DNA of 64,000 nucleotides from Procambarus clarkii (GCF_040958095.1 NC_091173.1:16660530-16724529); one strand, 5' to 3'; counted from the first letter of the stretch, positions 22,169-56,690 are shown. A program made the numbers and translations. Notes: a model not told the origin generated them from the letters alone.

Positions 22169-25121
22169 AATTACTGAAAACGGCGATGGGTCATATTTTG
22201 CCCAAACCCCCCTGCAGTTTTCAAAATGTCTGAAATGTCGGAAATTTGACTCCTGAGCGTGATTTTTGAGCCGAATTCTGACTCTCTGCACCTATTTTCA
22301 GTTTCAAATTACGACGTTTCATACCGAAAATATGCCAATTACTGAAAACGGCGATGGGTCATATTTTGCCCAAACCCCCCTGCAGTTTTTAAAATGTCTG
22401 AAATGTCGGAAATTTGAATCCTGAGCGTGATTTTTAAGCCGAATTCTGACTCTCTGCACCTATTTTCAGTTTCAAATTACGACGTTTCATACCGATCATA
22501 TGCCAATTACTGAAAACGGCGATGGGTCATATTTTGCCCAAACCCCCCTGCAGTTTTTAAAATGTCTGAAATGTCGGAAATTTGACTCCTGAGCGTGATT
22601 TTTGAGCCGAATTCTGACTCTCTGCACCTATTTTCAGTTTCAAATTACGACATTTCATACCGAAAATATGTCAATTACTGAAAACGGCGATGGGTCATAT
22701 TTTGCCCAAACCCCCCTGCAGTTTTTAAAATGTCTGAAATGTCGGAAATTTGACTCCTGAGCGTGATTTTTGAGCCGAATTCTGACTCTCTGCACCTATT
22801 TTTAGTTTCAAATTACAACGTTTCATACCGAAAAATGCCAATTACTGTAAACGGCGATGGGTCATATTTTGCCCAAACCCCCCTGCAGTTTTCAAAATGT
22901 CTGAAATGTCGGGAATTTGACTTCTGAGCGTGATTTTTTATCCGAATCCTGACTCTCTGCACCTATTTTCAGTTTCAAAATACGACTTTTTATACCGAAA
23001 ATATGCCAATTACTGAAAACGGCGATGGGTCATATTTTGCCCAAACCCCCCTGCAGTTTTCAAAATTTCTGAAATGTCGGAAATTTGACTCCTGAGCGTG
23101 ATTTTTTAGCCGAATTCTGACTCTCTGCACCTATTTTCAGTTTCAAATTACGACGTTTCATACCGAAAATATGTCAATTACTGAAAACGGCGATGGGTCA
23201 TATTTTGCCCAAACGCCCCTGCAGTTTTCAAAATGTCTGAAATGTCGGAAATTTGACTCCTGAGCGTGATTTTTGAGCCGAATTCTGACTCACTGCACCT
23301 ATTTTTAGTTTCAAATTACGACTTTTTATACCGAAAATATGCCAATTACTGAAAACGGCGATGGGTCATATTTTGCCCAAACCCCCCTGCAGTTTTCAAA
23401 ATGTCTGAAATGTCGGAAATTTGACTCCTGAGCGTGATTTTTGAGCCGAATTCTGACTCTCTGCACCTATTTTCAGTTTCAAATTACGCCGTTTCATACC
23501 TAAAATATGCCAATTACTGAAAACGGCAATGGGTCATAGTTTGCCCAAACCCCCCTGCAGTTTTTAAAATGTCTGAAATGTCGGAAATTTGACTCCTGAG
23601 CGTGATTTTTGAGCCGAATTCTGACTCTCTGCACCTATTTTCAGTTTCAAATTACAACGTTTCATACCGAAAATATGCCAATTACTGAAAACGGCGATGG
23701 TTCATATTTTGCCCAAACCCCCCTGCAGTTTTCAAAATGTCTGAAATGTCGGAAATTTGACTCCTGATCGTGATTTTTGAGCCGAATTCTGACTCTCTGC
23801 ACTTATTTTCAGTTTCAAATTACGACTTTTCATACCGAAAATATGCCAATTACTGAAAACGGCGATGGGTCATATATTGCCCAAACCCCCCTGCAGTTTT
23901 TAAAATGTCTGAAATGTCGGAAATTTGACTCCTGAGCGTGATTTTTGAGCCGAATTCTGACTCTCTGCACCTATTTTCAGTTTCAAATTACGACGTTTCA
24001 TACCGAAAATATGCCAATTACTGTAAACGGCGATGTGTCATATTTTGCCCAAACCCCCCTGCAGTTTTCAAAATGTCTGAAATGTCGGAAATTTGACTCC
24101 TGAGCGTGATTTTTTATCCGAATTCTGACTCTCTGCACCTATTGTCAGTTTCAAATTACGACTTTTTATACCGAAAATATGCCAATTACTGAAAACTGCG
24201 ATGGGTCATATTTTGCCCAAACCCCCCCTGCTGTTTTCAAAATGTCTGAAATGTCGGAAATTTGACTCCTGAGCGTGATTTTTGAGCCGAATTCTGACTC
24301 TCTGCACCTATTTTCAGTTTCAAATTACGACGTTTCATACCGAAAATATGCCAATTACGGTAAACGGCGATGGGTCATATTTTGCCCAAACCCCCCTGCA
24401 GTTTTCAAAATGTCTGAAATGTCGGAAATTTGACTCCTGTGCGTGATTTTTGAGCCGAATTCTGACTCTCTGCACCTATTTTCAGTTTCAAATTACGACG
24501 TTTCATACCGAAAATATGCCAATTACTGAAAACGGCGATGGTTCATATTTTGCCCAAACCCCCCTGCAGTTTTCAAAATGTCTGAAATGTCGGAAATTTG
24601 ACTCCTGAGCGTGATTTTTGAGCCGAATTCTGACTCTCTGCACCTATTTTCAGTTTCAAATTACGACGTTTCATACCTAAAATATGCCAATTACTAAAAA
24701 CGGCGATGGGTCATATTTTGCCCAAACCCCCCTGCAGTTTTTAAAATGTCTGAAATGTCGGAAATTTGACTCCTGAGCGTGATTTTTGAGCCAAATTCTG
24801 ACTCTCTGGACCTATTTTCAGTTTCAAATTACGACGTTTCATACCGAAAATATGCCAATTACTGAAAACGGCTATGGGTCATATTTTGCCCAAACTCCCC
24901 TGCAGTTTTTAAAATGTCTGAAATGTCGGAAATTTGACTCCTGAGCGTGATTTTTGAGCCGAATTCTGACTCTCTGGACCTATTTTCAGTTTCAAATTAC
25001 GACTTTTTATACCGAAAATATGCCAATTACTGAAAACGGCGATGGTTCATATTTTGCCCAAACCCCCCTGCAGTTTTCAAAATGTCTGAAATGTCGGAAA
25101 TTTGACTCCTGAGCGTGATTT
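22169..25121. repeat. 168-bp satellite, about 17.6 head-to-tail copies
   Basis: Monomer begins ccaattactgaaaacggcga and contains gggtcatattttgcccaaac and cccccctgcagtttt; starts at 22335, 22503 and 22671 are exactly 168 bases apart. Copies differ by a few substitutions. No reading frame of note. The length is in the range of nucleosome-size satellites. Confidence 0.97.
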
Positions 25122-26760
25122 TGTGTGATAACACAAAAAGCTGTATCTAAATACTGGGAATCGCCAAAAAACTCAATTTCCTTACCTTCTTTTATTTGTT
25201 GTTTGCCCTACCTGGAGATTGAACATTCACCTCCTCGCACCATTCATCCTCCAGTGCAGTATAGGCATGAGAAATCCTAACTACAGGGACGACAGATTTG
25301 TTCAGGATAATCTTCAGAAAATGGGTAAATAGTAGTTTTTAAACAGAGTTGATTACTGGAACAAATTATCGGGTAACAGACGCAGGATCGCTGAATTGTT
25401 TCAAGTGTAGGTTAGACATTAACCCGCTATTAACACCCCCCCCCCCGCCCTCCCTCTCACTCGCTTTATTTTTTCTAGTTTTCGTGTTGATGAACCATGC
25501 CCTCTAGTGACCTATGTCTGGTGAGGACGACTTTCACAGGCCGTGTTTTAGTAACACTCGATTATTGTTTCTCATCCTCGATTCACCTTAGGTATGCCGT
25601 TCTCATCAGGCTGGTGGGAATGTTAGGCTTCCTTCACAAAACTATTTTTCCCACTTTATATTTATTTTTCTTCCCACCATTTTCGATAGCTTGAGTTCCT
25701 TACCTACCTGTTATGATTATGATTTAGTCATGAAGCCCCTAGTGCATGTTCATTGAGCACCTCATACATGTTCATGATGCCACTCACCCATGTTCACGAA
25801 CCCCATCTCATACATATTCATGCAGAAACTCTGATATATTCATACATTCACTCGTCCAGTGAACTACAATAATGTTGCTATCTTATTTATTTAAATAAAA
25901 AATCAAATAAATAATGCATCCTACGCTCTTCATACACTAATAGGTATTAAACTGAGTTATAAAATAAAATACAAGAGTCGTTTTTGTCCCTTGGCTTAAA
26001 TTAGGTGATTATTTTTTTTTAGATTTACGGCATGTACAACCTGTCCTCTCACCTAATACGTCGCATTTTAGCAATCTATCAAGCCTTTCAAACTGCAACC
26101 AATTCTTAAAAATCGGTTCGATAGGTTAGGCAAAACGGTTTCATTTTTTAGTGTCAACTCGCATCTCGATCTCATGCTAAGCTCGTTCAAGCTGCTGCAG
26201 CCCCCCCCATCCCCAAGAAGCAGTAATAAATTTTAACGTATTGTTTATTCAAAGTAGCTTTGTTTTCCTTTATATATTAACATTATATACTAAAATTTTA
26301 TCTATAATTTAGCATAGGTTATTTTCTGCATATCTAATTGTATTTGGGAGGCAACATTGGTCCCCGAAGACTGACTCGAGATGGTTGCCCTTCCCATTAG
26401 AAAACCCAGTACTCGAGGAACTTCCCCTAAAGACTTTAGTCCCATTGCCCTGACAAGTTGTCTGTAAACACTTTGAACGTATGGTAAATATAAATATCGT
26501 GTGGTTCCTGGATTATCACTACTACCGCGCGCCCTCTCAATTTAACTTTCGCGTCGCAGCACGACTGAAAACAGTGGATTTAGAGGTCTACATTTGTACT
26601 GCATTTGCTGCGAATTCCTTCACTGTAGCAGTTCTTTTTGAACTGGAAAAGGCTTGATATCACCTAGAGACACAATATTTTAGCTGAACTGCATTCTTTT
26701 GCCCTTTGTTGCAGTCTCCCACTTTACCCTAAAATCTTCCTCTTAAGAAGATAAGAACAA
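25122..26760. other. No gene recognised
   Basis: AT-rich intergenic sequence with a C run at 25434. The stretch 26355-26740 resembles an old, broken retroelement coding region but no motif could be fixed. At 26040, acctgtcctctcacctaata is a word shared with other decapod repeats, including one near 8938. Confidence 0.45.
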
Positions 26761-27270
26761 TGGTAATTGCAGAAGGCCTATTGTCCCATTCGAAGCACCT
26801 CCTATTCATAACCACCCAATCCCACTCATGGACATGTCCAACCCACGTTTGAAACAATCGAGGGACCCCACCTCCACCAGGTTACACGGTAATTGGTTCC
26901 ACAAATCCACAACCCTATTACCCAACCAGTATTTACCCCAAGTCTCTCCTAAATCATAAACTTATCTAATTTATTCCCATTGCTTCGTGTTCTGTCTTGT
27001 TGATACTTTTAATACCCTATTAATATCCCTTATGTCCATTCATCCACTTGTAAACCTCTATCATGTCACCCCTAACTGTTCGCCTTTCTAGTGAATGCAA
27101 TTTAAGCTTAGATAATCTCTCTTCATATGACAGGTTTCTAATTTGGGGAATTAACTTTGTCATCCTACGCTGGACACGTTCAAGTGAATTTATATCCATT
27201 TTATAGTACGGCGACCAAAGCTGAACTGCATAATCTAAATGGGGCCTAACCAGAGCAAGATATAGCATTC
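26760..27270 (-). mobile_element. LINE 3' fragment (reverse transcriptase C-terminal region)
   Basis: Minus strand encodes LYLALVRPHLDYAVQLWSPY, LERVQRRMTKLIPQIRNLSY and LERRTVRGDMIEVYKWMNG, then, after it, VVDLWNQLPCNLVEVGSLDC. This is the standard end of a non-LTR retrotransposon ORF2. It is 5'-truncated at about 27270, where a different element begins. Confidence 0.88.
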
Positions 27271-27640
27271 AACAAGGATATCGTGCATATCCTTGTTGAA
27301 TGTCCCGACTTCCAGGACGAGCGTGTCTTGCTTTCCGACTGTCCCTCGCGGTCACTTGTTCCTAGATAGAATTCTTGAATCGAATACTTTTGATATCGTT
27401 CGCCCTATGCGTTTCTGTTCTCGTATTGGCATCCTTGGTGATATTTACCACACATTTTATGGTGCTACATAGCCTTCCCGGTTTGGTGCCTTCTTTTGAT
27501 AATTACTTACTAGCATGGCATTTCTGCTTTGGTCAAGTTGTACTGTTGGAGTATAAAAGATATTTAATTGTTTCCCCTGTGAGGTGCCCATCAATTCTGT
27601 TGCAAGCTCTTAAGGTCAGGCTTTGTATTGTAATTTAGTT
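27271..27640 (+). mobile_element. LINE 3' fragment of another family
   Basis: Plus strand reads HILVECPDFQDERVLLSDCP with breaks afterwards, then RIGIL-like sequence. The H-(I/V)LxxCPxF motif with a downstream FLxxIGxL is the usual C-terminus of several LINE clades. Confidence 0.65.
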
Positions 27641-27867
27641 CTATAGATTGTAGTTTAAAGATATAGATCTCCAGGCGCAGATACAGAGTTCATATATATT
27701 TTATACCTTGAAGTTCAGTGTATTATCAATGTAAACACCGGGGAATTTCCCTTCTGCTCTGCTCACAATTTGGGTAATTTATTCTTATTTCTATTTGGGT
27801 GGCCTATTTCCAAACAATTTTTAACGGTTTTTCAATGTTAATTAAGTGCAAGTTTGCTAGTCGGCAT

Positions 27868-28086
27868 ATTTAGACCTTGTGTTTCTTGGTATTAAACGTC
27901 AAAATAATAGGGTTGTATCATCAGCAAATAGTTTTAGGCAAGCGTTGCATAGCATTTGGTAGGCCATTGATATGTATCAATGGCCTACCAAATGGTATTT
28001 GCATTTATTTGCACGCTTACCTAAAACTATTTGCTGATGATACAACCCTATTATTCTGACGCTTAATACCAAGAAACACAAGATCT
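27868..28086. repeat. Fold-back of a reverse-transcriptase fragment
   Basis: Two ~105-base arms meet with almost no loop near 27975 (tttggtaggccattgatatg / tatcaatggcctaccaaa). The right arm reads LKLFADDTTLLF on the plus strand, the FADD catalytic motif of a LINE reverse transcriptase; the left arm is the same piece inverted. Confidence 0.85.
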
Positions 28087-28089
28087 AAA

Positions 28090-28860
28090 TTTGAATTAGA
28101 GGTGACGAGAGAGGAGTGGACTAATATTAATTGGCATGTTGGGAAAAGTAGCATCGTTCACCGACTGGTGCCTGTCACAGAGGCAAAAAAAAAATATTTT
28201 ATAGGAAGCTACAGTGAAATGTAGTTTATCAAGATTATTGCGATTAACAGTGTCAAAGACCTTAAAAAGACAATATCATGGTTTAACTAGGTAGAAGTTA
28301 AGTTGGTTGCACAGTAGTTTTTTAAATATTTGGAGTAATGCAGATAGGATTGATAATGCAAACTTAAATACTCTGGAGAGTTGTTAATCATACAATCAGG
28401 ACTTGGGACCTTATGCATATCACAATATTTGAATCGCTTAGCAACCCTACAAAAAAAATCAGTAGCTAGTCATATTCAAAAGCTGTCACTAAAAATCTAT
28501 CAGCGTCTCTTAAAAAGTCTAATCCAATAGCACAGTAGACTTTGATCGGAACAAATTTGAGGTTATTTATTTTAGAATAATGAACATGTACATTTGTAAA
28601 AATACGCACTTATGACTTTTCATGTTCAACTTAATGTTTCTTTTTGTTGCGATTTAATAAATCTAAAGATGCCTTGCAAATGAAAATAAAAAAAACAAGA
28701 TCAATTTGATGATTTATTTAAACTCAAACAATACTTGTGTCAGACAAGACACATATGCACAATCAATAAAAAATCATTAACTGCTTACATCCTTGAAATA
28801 TTTATTGCCATAACATTAAAATTGTGAAACACTTTTCCTCAGTAAAGATGGCGAATATGT
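28090..28860. other. AT-rich intergenic sequence, no gene
   Basis: Mostly AT-rich with several AATAAA words on both strands. The 28100-28300 part continues the LINE-like character but no domain could be read. Confidence 0.45.
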
Positions 28861-31800
28861 CAGGGAGCTGTTCAGGGCGGGTGCGTTGGCCGGATGGTGT
28901 GGGGCTGCACTGTTCTTATTGTACTAGCGTTCTCCCAGGTATTGCAGCCCATACTAGGCTACCTGCTGCTTAGAGGACTTCAACAGATGTTTCTGCTAAC
29001 CATCCTCCAACGCTGTGGGCATGTAACACTGGGGGGTGCAGCAGCAGCAGCCCCATGCCATGGCCAGCTATGAGCCTCCCACACTGTGGGCGAATATAAC
29101 TGCGAATGGCCCAAATAACACCATGCCCTGTCCGGCTGCCTGCCACTCGTGGCCCGACCTTCCCAAACATGGACAAACTAACGCACCCAGCATCACTGAT
29201 GCTGCAAGATTTGGCATTAAGTTGGCACTAGGTTAACATTTTATAATTGGCACTTAAGTAATACTGTCCGTATCCATATCGGGGTAAGGACGGGTCACGT
29301 GTACAACTAGTAACTACACGCGAACATAGTGACACGTGAAGAACAATGATATGTAAATCTGTGCCTAATACACAATCCCCCTGTAAAGTACGAGTAACCT
29401 CTCCTGCACTGACTAGCTGTAATGCTAACGCTGAAGATTCACCGAGATGATGAGGCGGCCCACAAGCTTGTGTTTGCAGGTGGCACTGTTGAGCTGACCT
29501 ACTGCTCCGATTGCTACATCACCAGTCACCTCAGTAGTCCTCTCTTTACCTGCAGAGGCTCCAGTCTGCTAATCGGCGGCATCCCCAGCTTGGCACCCTG
29601 GCTGGCTCCCAGTACAGTGTGGCATGTCAGCCTAGGAGATCAAGGGTGCAAGAGCCAGAGGGCAGCAGATAGGGGGCCACACGAGGTCAGTGCCCAGTGC
29701 CACCTGCATTTCACCTCACTGCTGCGTGGACACACGAGTTCAGGCGTCAGAAGTAGATACCGTACAAGAAAACAGTATAAAACAACGCCGCCGTTTAGCT
29801 GAAAACAGTACTGAAAGACATATGATATTAAGTGTACACATTTCTATTGTAATACACTGCTCGACCCTGTTCAGTTTCATATAAGGCAAATACTGAGAGC
29901 AAGAGGGATGTAGTGAGCTGCAGGTCAGGTCAGGGCAGGTCAGGTGATGGGTCGGGTGTTAGGTCGAAGCGGCGGCGGTGGTGGTGCCTTGGGGTGAGGT
30001 AATGGAACTGGCCAGAGAGGAAATGGTTCAACTGAAAACCACTAGTTTCACTTGGATTAATCTTGTAGCAGTCGGTCATGAGCACACGTGATCAAAGTAC
30101 ATTACCTGTAGTGCAAGGACTCCTCTCTGGCCTGCACCATCACTCACACCCACATGTCCTCCGCCGTCCAGGTTATCCCGCTATTCCACGAATGGGCCTA
30201 ATACAAGGAGTAACCGAAGCTAAAACAAAACGGATTTGGTTATATGCCCTGAGATTTTTTATATATATTTTTTTTTGTTTTTGCAAATCATATGTAGAAA
30301 GCAATGAACACATGGAGTGAGTCAGGATTATCTGCCAGGTGTAGCATAATTAAGGTGAGCACTATCGCTAGTAAGCCAAGGCCCTAGTACTGCATCAGTG
30401 CACACCAGGCATCACATGAGCCGCTCGGGGGCATCAGTGCCCTCCATTTGCGTCACTCTGCCTGATGGCAACTTATGACCTAACCATCTGTATAACAAAT
30501 TAACAATAAGACACGTGCGCAACAGAAAGACTCATTACACTGATTCATATGCATATACAAATTAGTTAGATATTGCTATATCAACCGTCCACAGCCCTAG
30601 CAAAAATCATAAAAAAGCATATGAATGCATGGCTACTCTGTATCAAATATTTGCTATAGTGAACAGCGAGTATATGTTCTTGGTACAGCCCACCGCAGTT
30701 AACGGATGAGCTAGCCTTTACTCGCCCATGGGGTGTGTGAGCAGTGGGCGGAGGCTCCTTGTTGGGTATGGCTTTATATACCCGGGTGACGGTAGGCATG
30801 GACAAGGTGGGAGCATGAGATAATCATCCCCCACTCAGGCACACACCCACGACTCCCTAGACTGGCACAGGAACCCTGGAAGGCCACACCCACCGCGCAC
30901 ACTAAAGTTGCGACACCAAAACCTTGGTTTTTGTTAATGTTGTTTCTTGGTAATTTTTTTTTTATTATTCTACTGCGTCACGCTCAGTGTTAGATACTAA
31001 TTTAGGTTACTTAACTGAGCAATGTAAAATTCACAGCTCCTTGATTATAATTTCTTGAAGGTATTAATTAAAAGATAGATGAGAGGGTACGCTGCGCCTG
31101 TGCACCGGGCTTGGCTGCAGCACGCGCCAGTCTCTCATGGAATGGCTGAGGCAGCGGTTGTGCGCTGCACTCACGACAGTGCCCTGGCACTTGTCGTGAC
31201 TCTAGAGGGTTCTAGAGGTGTCCTATAGGGTCCTGGTGCAGCTAGTGAGACTACTGGGAGAGGGGCTGGACTCGCCCCGCCATGGTTCTCGAGAGCCACT
31301 CTTCCCTAGCCCATAACTACCCTTCTCTGCACTTCACTGACGTTTTCACTCCTGTCCATTTTATTCTTAATAAAATAAAATAAAAAATTGTCCTTTTAAA
31401 GCTATTTTAAAACGTAGGTATCAATAAAACCAAGTCATGGCATATTAGAAAAAATGGTCCAAGAAAGTTAAAAAGTTTGGACAAGTGAGTGATTTGGGAG
31501 TGGTGGTGCATTGGGGGGTCAGGGATGGGCAGAGGGTTGAGCGGCCAGGTGTGTGTGCTGCTCTTAACGGAAAGGTCTGGCAGGGACCTCTACCGATGTG
31601 AGGCAGACAAGAGGTGTGTGCAGCGCGGTCAAGTGGCAGAACACACTAACAGTTGGTCGACTTCTGGTATGGAGGGTTGGGGGGGAGGGGGTTAGGGGAC
31701 TCGTAGAAACTTTACGTTCTCTAAGACTATACATTGTGGCAATACTGTACCTTAAAAAGAGTAATTAAAACGTGTTTTATCACCATATACTACAATATGA

Positions 31801-33090
31801 TTAAAAATCAATGACATGCCATGTGAAAACAATAAATAAATGCTTGGCACACATTCGACTAGACTTGAAGCCTTACCAGCCTCTCACAACTAGACAGTAC
31901 ATGGGACTAAAATGTAAATGCTTACAAAGCCCTACTGATGTATAGTAATATGTCTTTTACAAAACCCTGTGGAAGCCAATGATAGCTTCATTTCATGAAG
32001 GTCAGAAGGAAGCATAAGAAAATACTTTCAATTCTAGGAAACATCTAAAGCTTCGAGATAGAAATATTAAATATTTACCGACATTTACTATCTGATGCAT
32101 CCAAGAACTTGTAGATAAGATTATAAAATTCAGAGTGTATCTACAGAACAACACCTCTATGTATACATAGCAGTAGATAACTATTTCTTTGTTATTACAG
32201 TATTCTAAAACTAGAGATAAGCTCAACTATATGATTGATCAGTCATATACTGAAGGTGGAGTTTTCATAAAAATATCATTTTCAGTTAATCGACTAAAAT
32301 ATCAAGCCTTTTCCACGTGTTAGCCTCTATATCAAGTGATCCAGTCAAAGAGTATAAAATGGTACGCATGTATACAATACTTCAGTTATCACAGTCACAT
32401 TTCTGGTTCCAGCTGGAGCATTCCGATGGTAACAATGCTTGAGCAAACGAGGTTGGCGCAGGGGGTCAGGCAAGGTGGGGAGTAGTGGCCGCCCTGGGGG
32501 ATTAACTGAAAATGTTGTACACTGAGCTACACAACTTGGCAGGGGCCGACCCACAGCTCTACTTTCATCACCACCAGCTTGGCTGCTGGCCGGACCCCGC
32601 TTACACCAAGAGTATAAAGTGGTAATTGTGGTAACCTATGTCACTGACTCTGGGCACTGAGGCGCCTCCCAGCCACGCCCACCGTGGCCGACCCGCCCCT
32701 CCACCGCTCGGCTCCAGTGTGCCACCACCACCACCACCCACAGTCTTGTGTGCACTTCCTACCTCGCCACCAACACCTGGGGGCATTCATGACCACAACC
32801 ACCAACAAGACTTGTACCACAGCAATTTACATTTATATAATGACCTCTTCCTAATATCTGTGCAGAAATGCATGCTCAATAAACTGAAAAATTAGGTGCT
32901 GGCAGGAGTGGTAGAGGTAGGTGGTGGTGAAGTGGTGGTGAGGGGGCGTGGTGAGCTGGTGGTATTACTGCATGCTTGGCCAGACACCCGGTGTTGTGTG
33001 GGAAGCTGGGGTGATGGTGGCCAGCTGCGATATGGGCCGCTCCGGAGGCAGGGTTTTGGCTGGGTCCAACAACACTAGAGGCTGCTCGCA
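28861..33090 (-). other. GC-richer islands downstream of PCBP 3' exon C
   Basis: Blocks at 28870-29240, 29440-29790, 30075-30200, 31080-31320, 32400-32580 and 32640-32810 are richer in GC than the AT-rich DNA between them. Some have splice-like edges on the minus strand. They may be 3' UTR or further alternative exons of the PCBP gene; none can be called with confidence. Confidence 0.35.
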
Positions 33091-54059
<20,969 letters not shown>

Positions 54060-54534
54060 CTGCAACAAAAAGAAAAGTCTGTAAGTAGTCTTAAAAAAAC
54101 CCAGCCTCAATTATCACACAAAAGTTGCAATACAGTACAATATTAAGATGAAAAGGAGCAGCTGTGTTTTGAACATGAGAGTAAGTTGTTTATCCCACAC
54201 ATCAGGCAGTGCAGTTGCACAGTATGAGATCCGTCTATGAAAGGAGTACTGTTCTTCGAAGGAAGGTAGGTTTATAAACTGCAGCAAAACAAATATTACA
54301 TGATTGTAGTACAGTTTTATGGAGCCGTCAATGAAGCAAGGCGTTTAGATGCAGAAGGAAGGAATGTGCAAGGGCTATCCTGTTCTGAATACACCAGCCA
54401 CATTGACAATATTGCTGGTTTCTATAGCTATTTCTAGTTCTCTTTGTAGGATGGCTAACCTTCATTCTGCAACAAATTTATTTTCTTTTACCCTTACTGT
54501 CCCCTTAAACTATCCTGCTTGATACCTGCTTTAT

Positions 54535-54640
54535 GGGATTCTGGGAGTTCTTCTACTCCCCAAGCCCAGCTCGAGGCCAGGCTTGAACCTGGCCTCAGTT
54601 CATCCCCTATCCTGGCCTATCCATCCCCTATCCCACCCTC
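54535..54640 (-). mobile_element. LINE 3' tail, short
   Basis: gggagttcttctactcccca, agcccagctcgaggccaggc is the reversed version of the tail at 52640. Only the last ~100 bases remain. Confidence 0.55.
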
Positions 54641-55880
54641 GCTCCACCGAATTTCCCGCTTCTTCACATTGGTGACAATCCCCCAGGTCCCCTCACTCCC
54701 CCACACCAGAGTCTTCAAACCTTTTCATCATAAGACAAGACGACAAGATGCTGTCAGACGAGCACTTCGCCTAAACAAAAGCTGAATATACAGTGCTGTC
54801 TATATGCAAATGTAGCAAACCGTGGCGAACATCAACACGTCTAATACAACCACGTTGCTTCCCTACTATATTATTACACAGTAACGAAGCTGAAAGGAAA
54901 TATTCATACAAGAGGGACATATTTTACACCTTTGTATGATAAAAACATTGGATATGGTATCAAATGCTCCACTTCCACCCTCGCAATTCTCCATCGCTCG
55001 CATTTCTTTTTTCTTCACTCCTATTTCCACCCCCCACCCCCAAATATTTATCCAACTTTTTTTTTCTTTGTTATTCTTTTTTTTTCTCTTACAGTTTCTC
55101 CCTTGTCTTCTCAATCCCTCCCCCCTACTTTCCCACATCTCCAGAAAAAAAAGCGTAATCCCCATGGCTCTCTTATCCCCTGCTTGAGGCCTTGTCTGGC
55201 TTCCTCCAGCAGGTTCCACTAACAAGGTTCCCGATATGTTCAGTGCAGACCTCAGTGACATGTCGGGTCATCTTTTTGAAAGGCCATGGTGGACTTGTGC
55301 AGAGGACACCTCACAAACATGATAATACTGTATTTCTTCCAAAAGAGCCAATAGTGTCCTGTGTAGTGAACATCTGACATGGAGGGCTATCCTGAGGAAT
55401 GGTCACCTTATGCACATATACCACTAGAATTGGGCGAGAAGAGCAATAGTCATTAAAGGAAGGCAATTGGGACAGGATGGGCCATTATCATCATATACAT
55501 GAATTCAGCACCACCCTAGAGTCCATTTAGCAAAGCAAGTTGAGCACCGGATCCATTAAAGTACTGTACTTCTGTACTCGCCTATGTCAAAAATAAAGTA
55601 TAGCTGCACAAGCAATTGTAGCATAGAAACCATTATAACCAGGCGAGTGAAGCAAGAGCCACTATAGTTAGGTCAGTGAGTGGAACATGGTCGCCATTGT
55701 AACCAAAATACTGTATATTTACTATTTGTTTGTATGCAGGATCCAGTCATTAACTCTTGGACCCTGCCTTTCTAACTGTCAGTTCTCTAATGCTTGATCC
55801 TGACATATTTTTATATTTACTACACAAAAGTGTATATCTATCGCTCTCTCTATCTCTCTCTCTGTGCCAGTGATGTGCGC
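54641..55880. other. No gene recognised
   Basis: A pyrimidine-rich plus-strand stretch at 54960-55150 and otherwise ordinary sequence upstream of the first visible PCBP exon. Confidence 0.45.
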
Positions 55881-55889
55881 AAGGGGGGA

Positions 55890-56150
55890 GGAGGGGCTGA
55901 TAACCGAGTGGACAGCGCTTCGGATTCATAGTCCTGAGGTTCCAGATTCGATCTCCCGTGGAGGCGGAAGCAAATGGGCAGAGGTTTATTTCACCCTGAT
56001 GCCCCTGTTACCTAGAAGTAAATAGATACCTGGGAGTTAGATAGCTGCTTCCTGGGGGAGTGTAACAAAAAGGAGGCCTGGTCGAGGACTGGGCTGCAAA
56101 AATGTTACGCCCTGAAATCATCTCAAGATGACCTCAAGAGAAGGTAAGAG
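55890..56150 (+). repeat. tRNA-derived SINE, full length
   Basis: Head ggggctgataaccgagtgga with B box ggttccagattcgat, body agcaaatgggcagaggttta, cctgttacctagaagtaaat block, tail aaatcatctcaagatgacct. Same family as 16185. Confidence 0.8.
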
Positions 56151-56439
56151 ACGCAGGCTTTGGGTTAGGGGTGTCAGGAATACAATAATCTTGTCTCCAT
56201 AACCATAATTATAAAGTTATAATACTCATCTAGGGGAAACTTAATCAGTGAAGGTACAACCAAACATGTATGCAAATAGCGCATCAAAGCCTTGTGCCCA
56301 AACAGCATCGGTATGCTACAGCAGCATAAAATGCCACGATAACAGATACTCTCGTTCTGTCTTTTGTCACACTTGCACAATGTCCTGAGAAAATGGCATG
56401 TGTGCATGATATGTAACTGTTCTGTTTACATGTTACCTG

Positions 56440-56690
56440 CTTGATGGGGTTCTGAGAGGAGTTCTACTCCCCAAACCCAGCCCAAAGCCAGGCCTGACTT
56501 GTGAGAGCGTGGTCCAACAGGCTGTTGTTTAGAGAGTGGCCCCGCAGGTCCACATATCCACCACAGCCTGGAACTTCTTTAAGAAAACTATCTAGCTTTA
56601 TCTTGAATATGTACAGGGTTGTTCTGACAATATTTCTAATGTACTGTACATAGCAACATACAGTGTCTATATTAAGAGGTGCTCCCATCA
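56440..56690 (-). mobile_element. LINE 3' tail
   Basis: Minus strand reads FKIKLDSFLKEVPGCGG and continues to the shared tail (ggggttctgagaggagttct reversed). Companion of 48140 and 52450. Confidence 0.7.
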
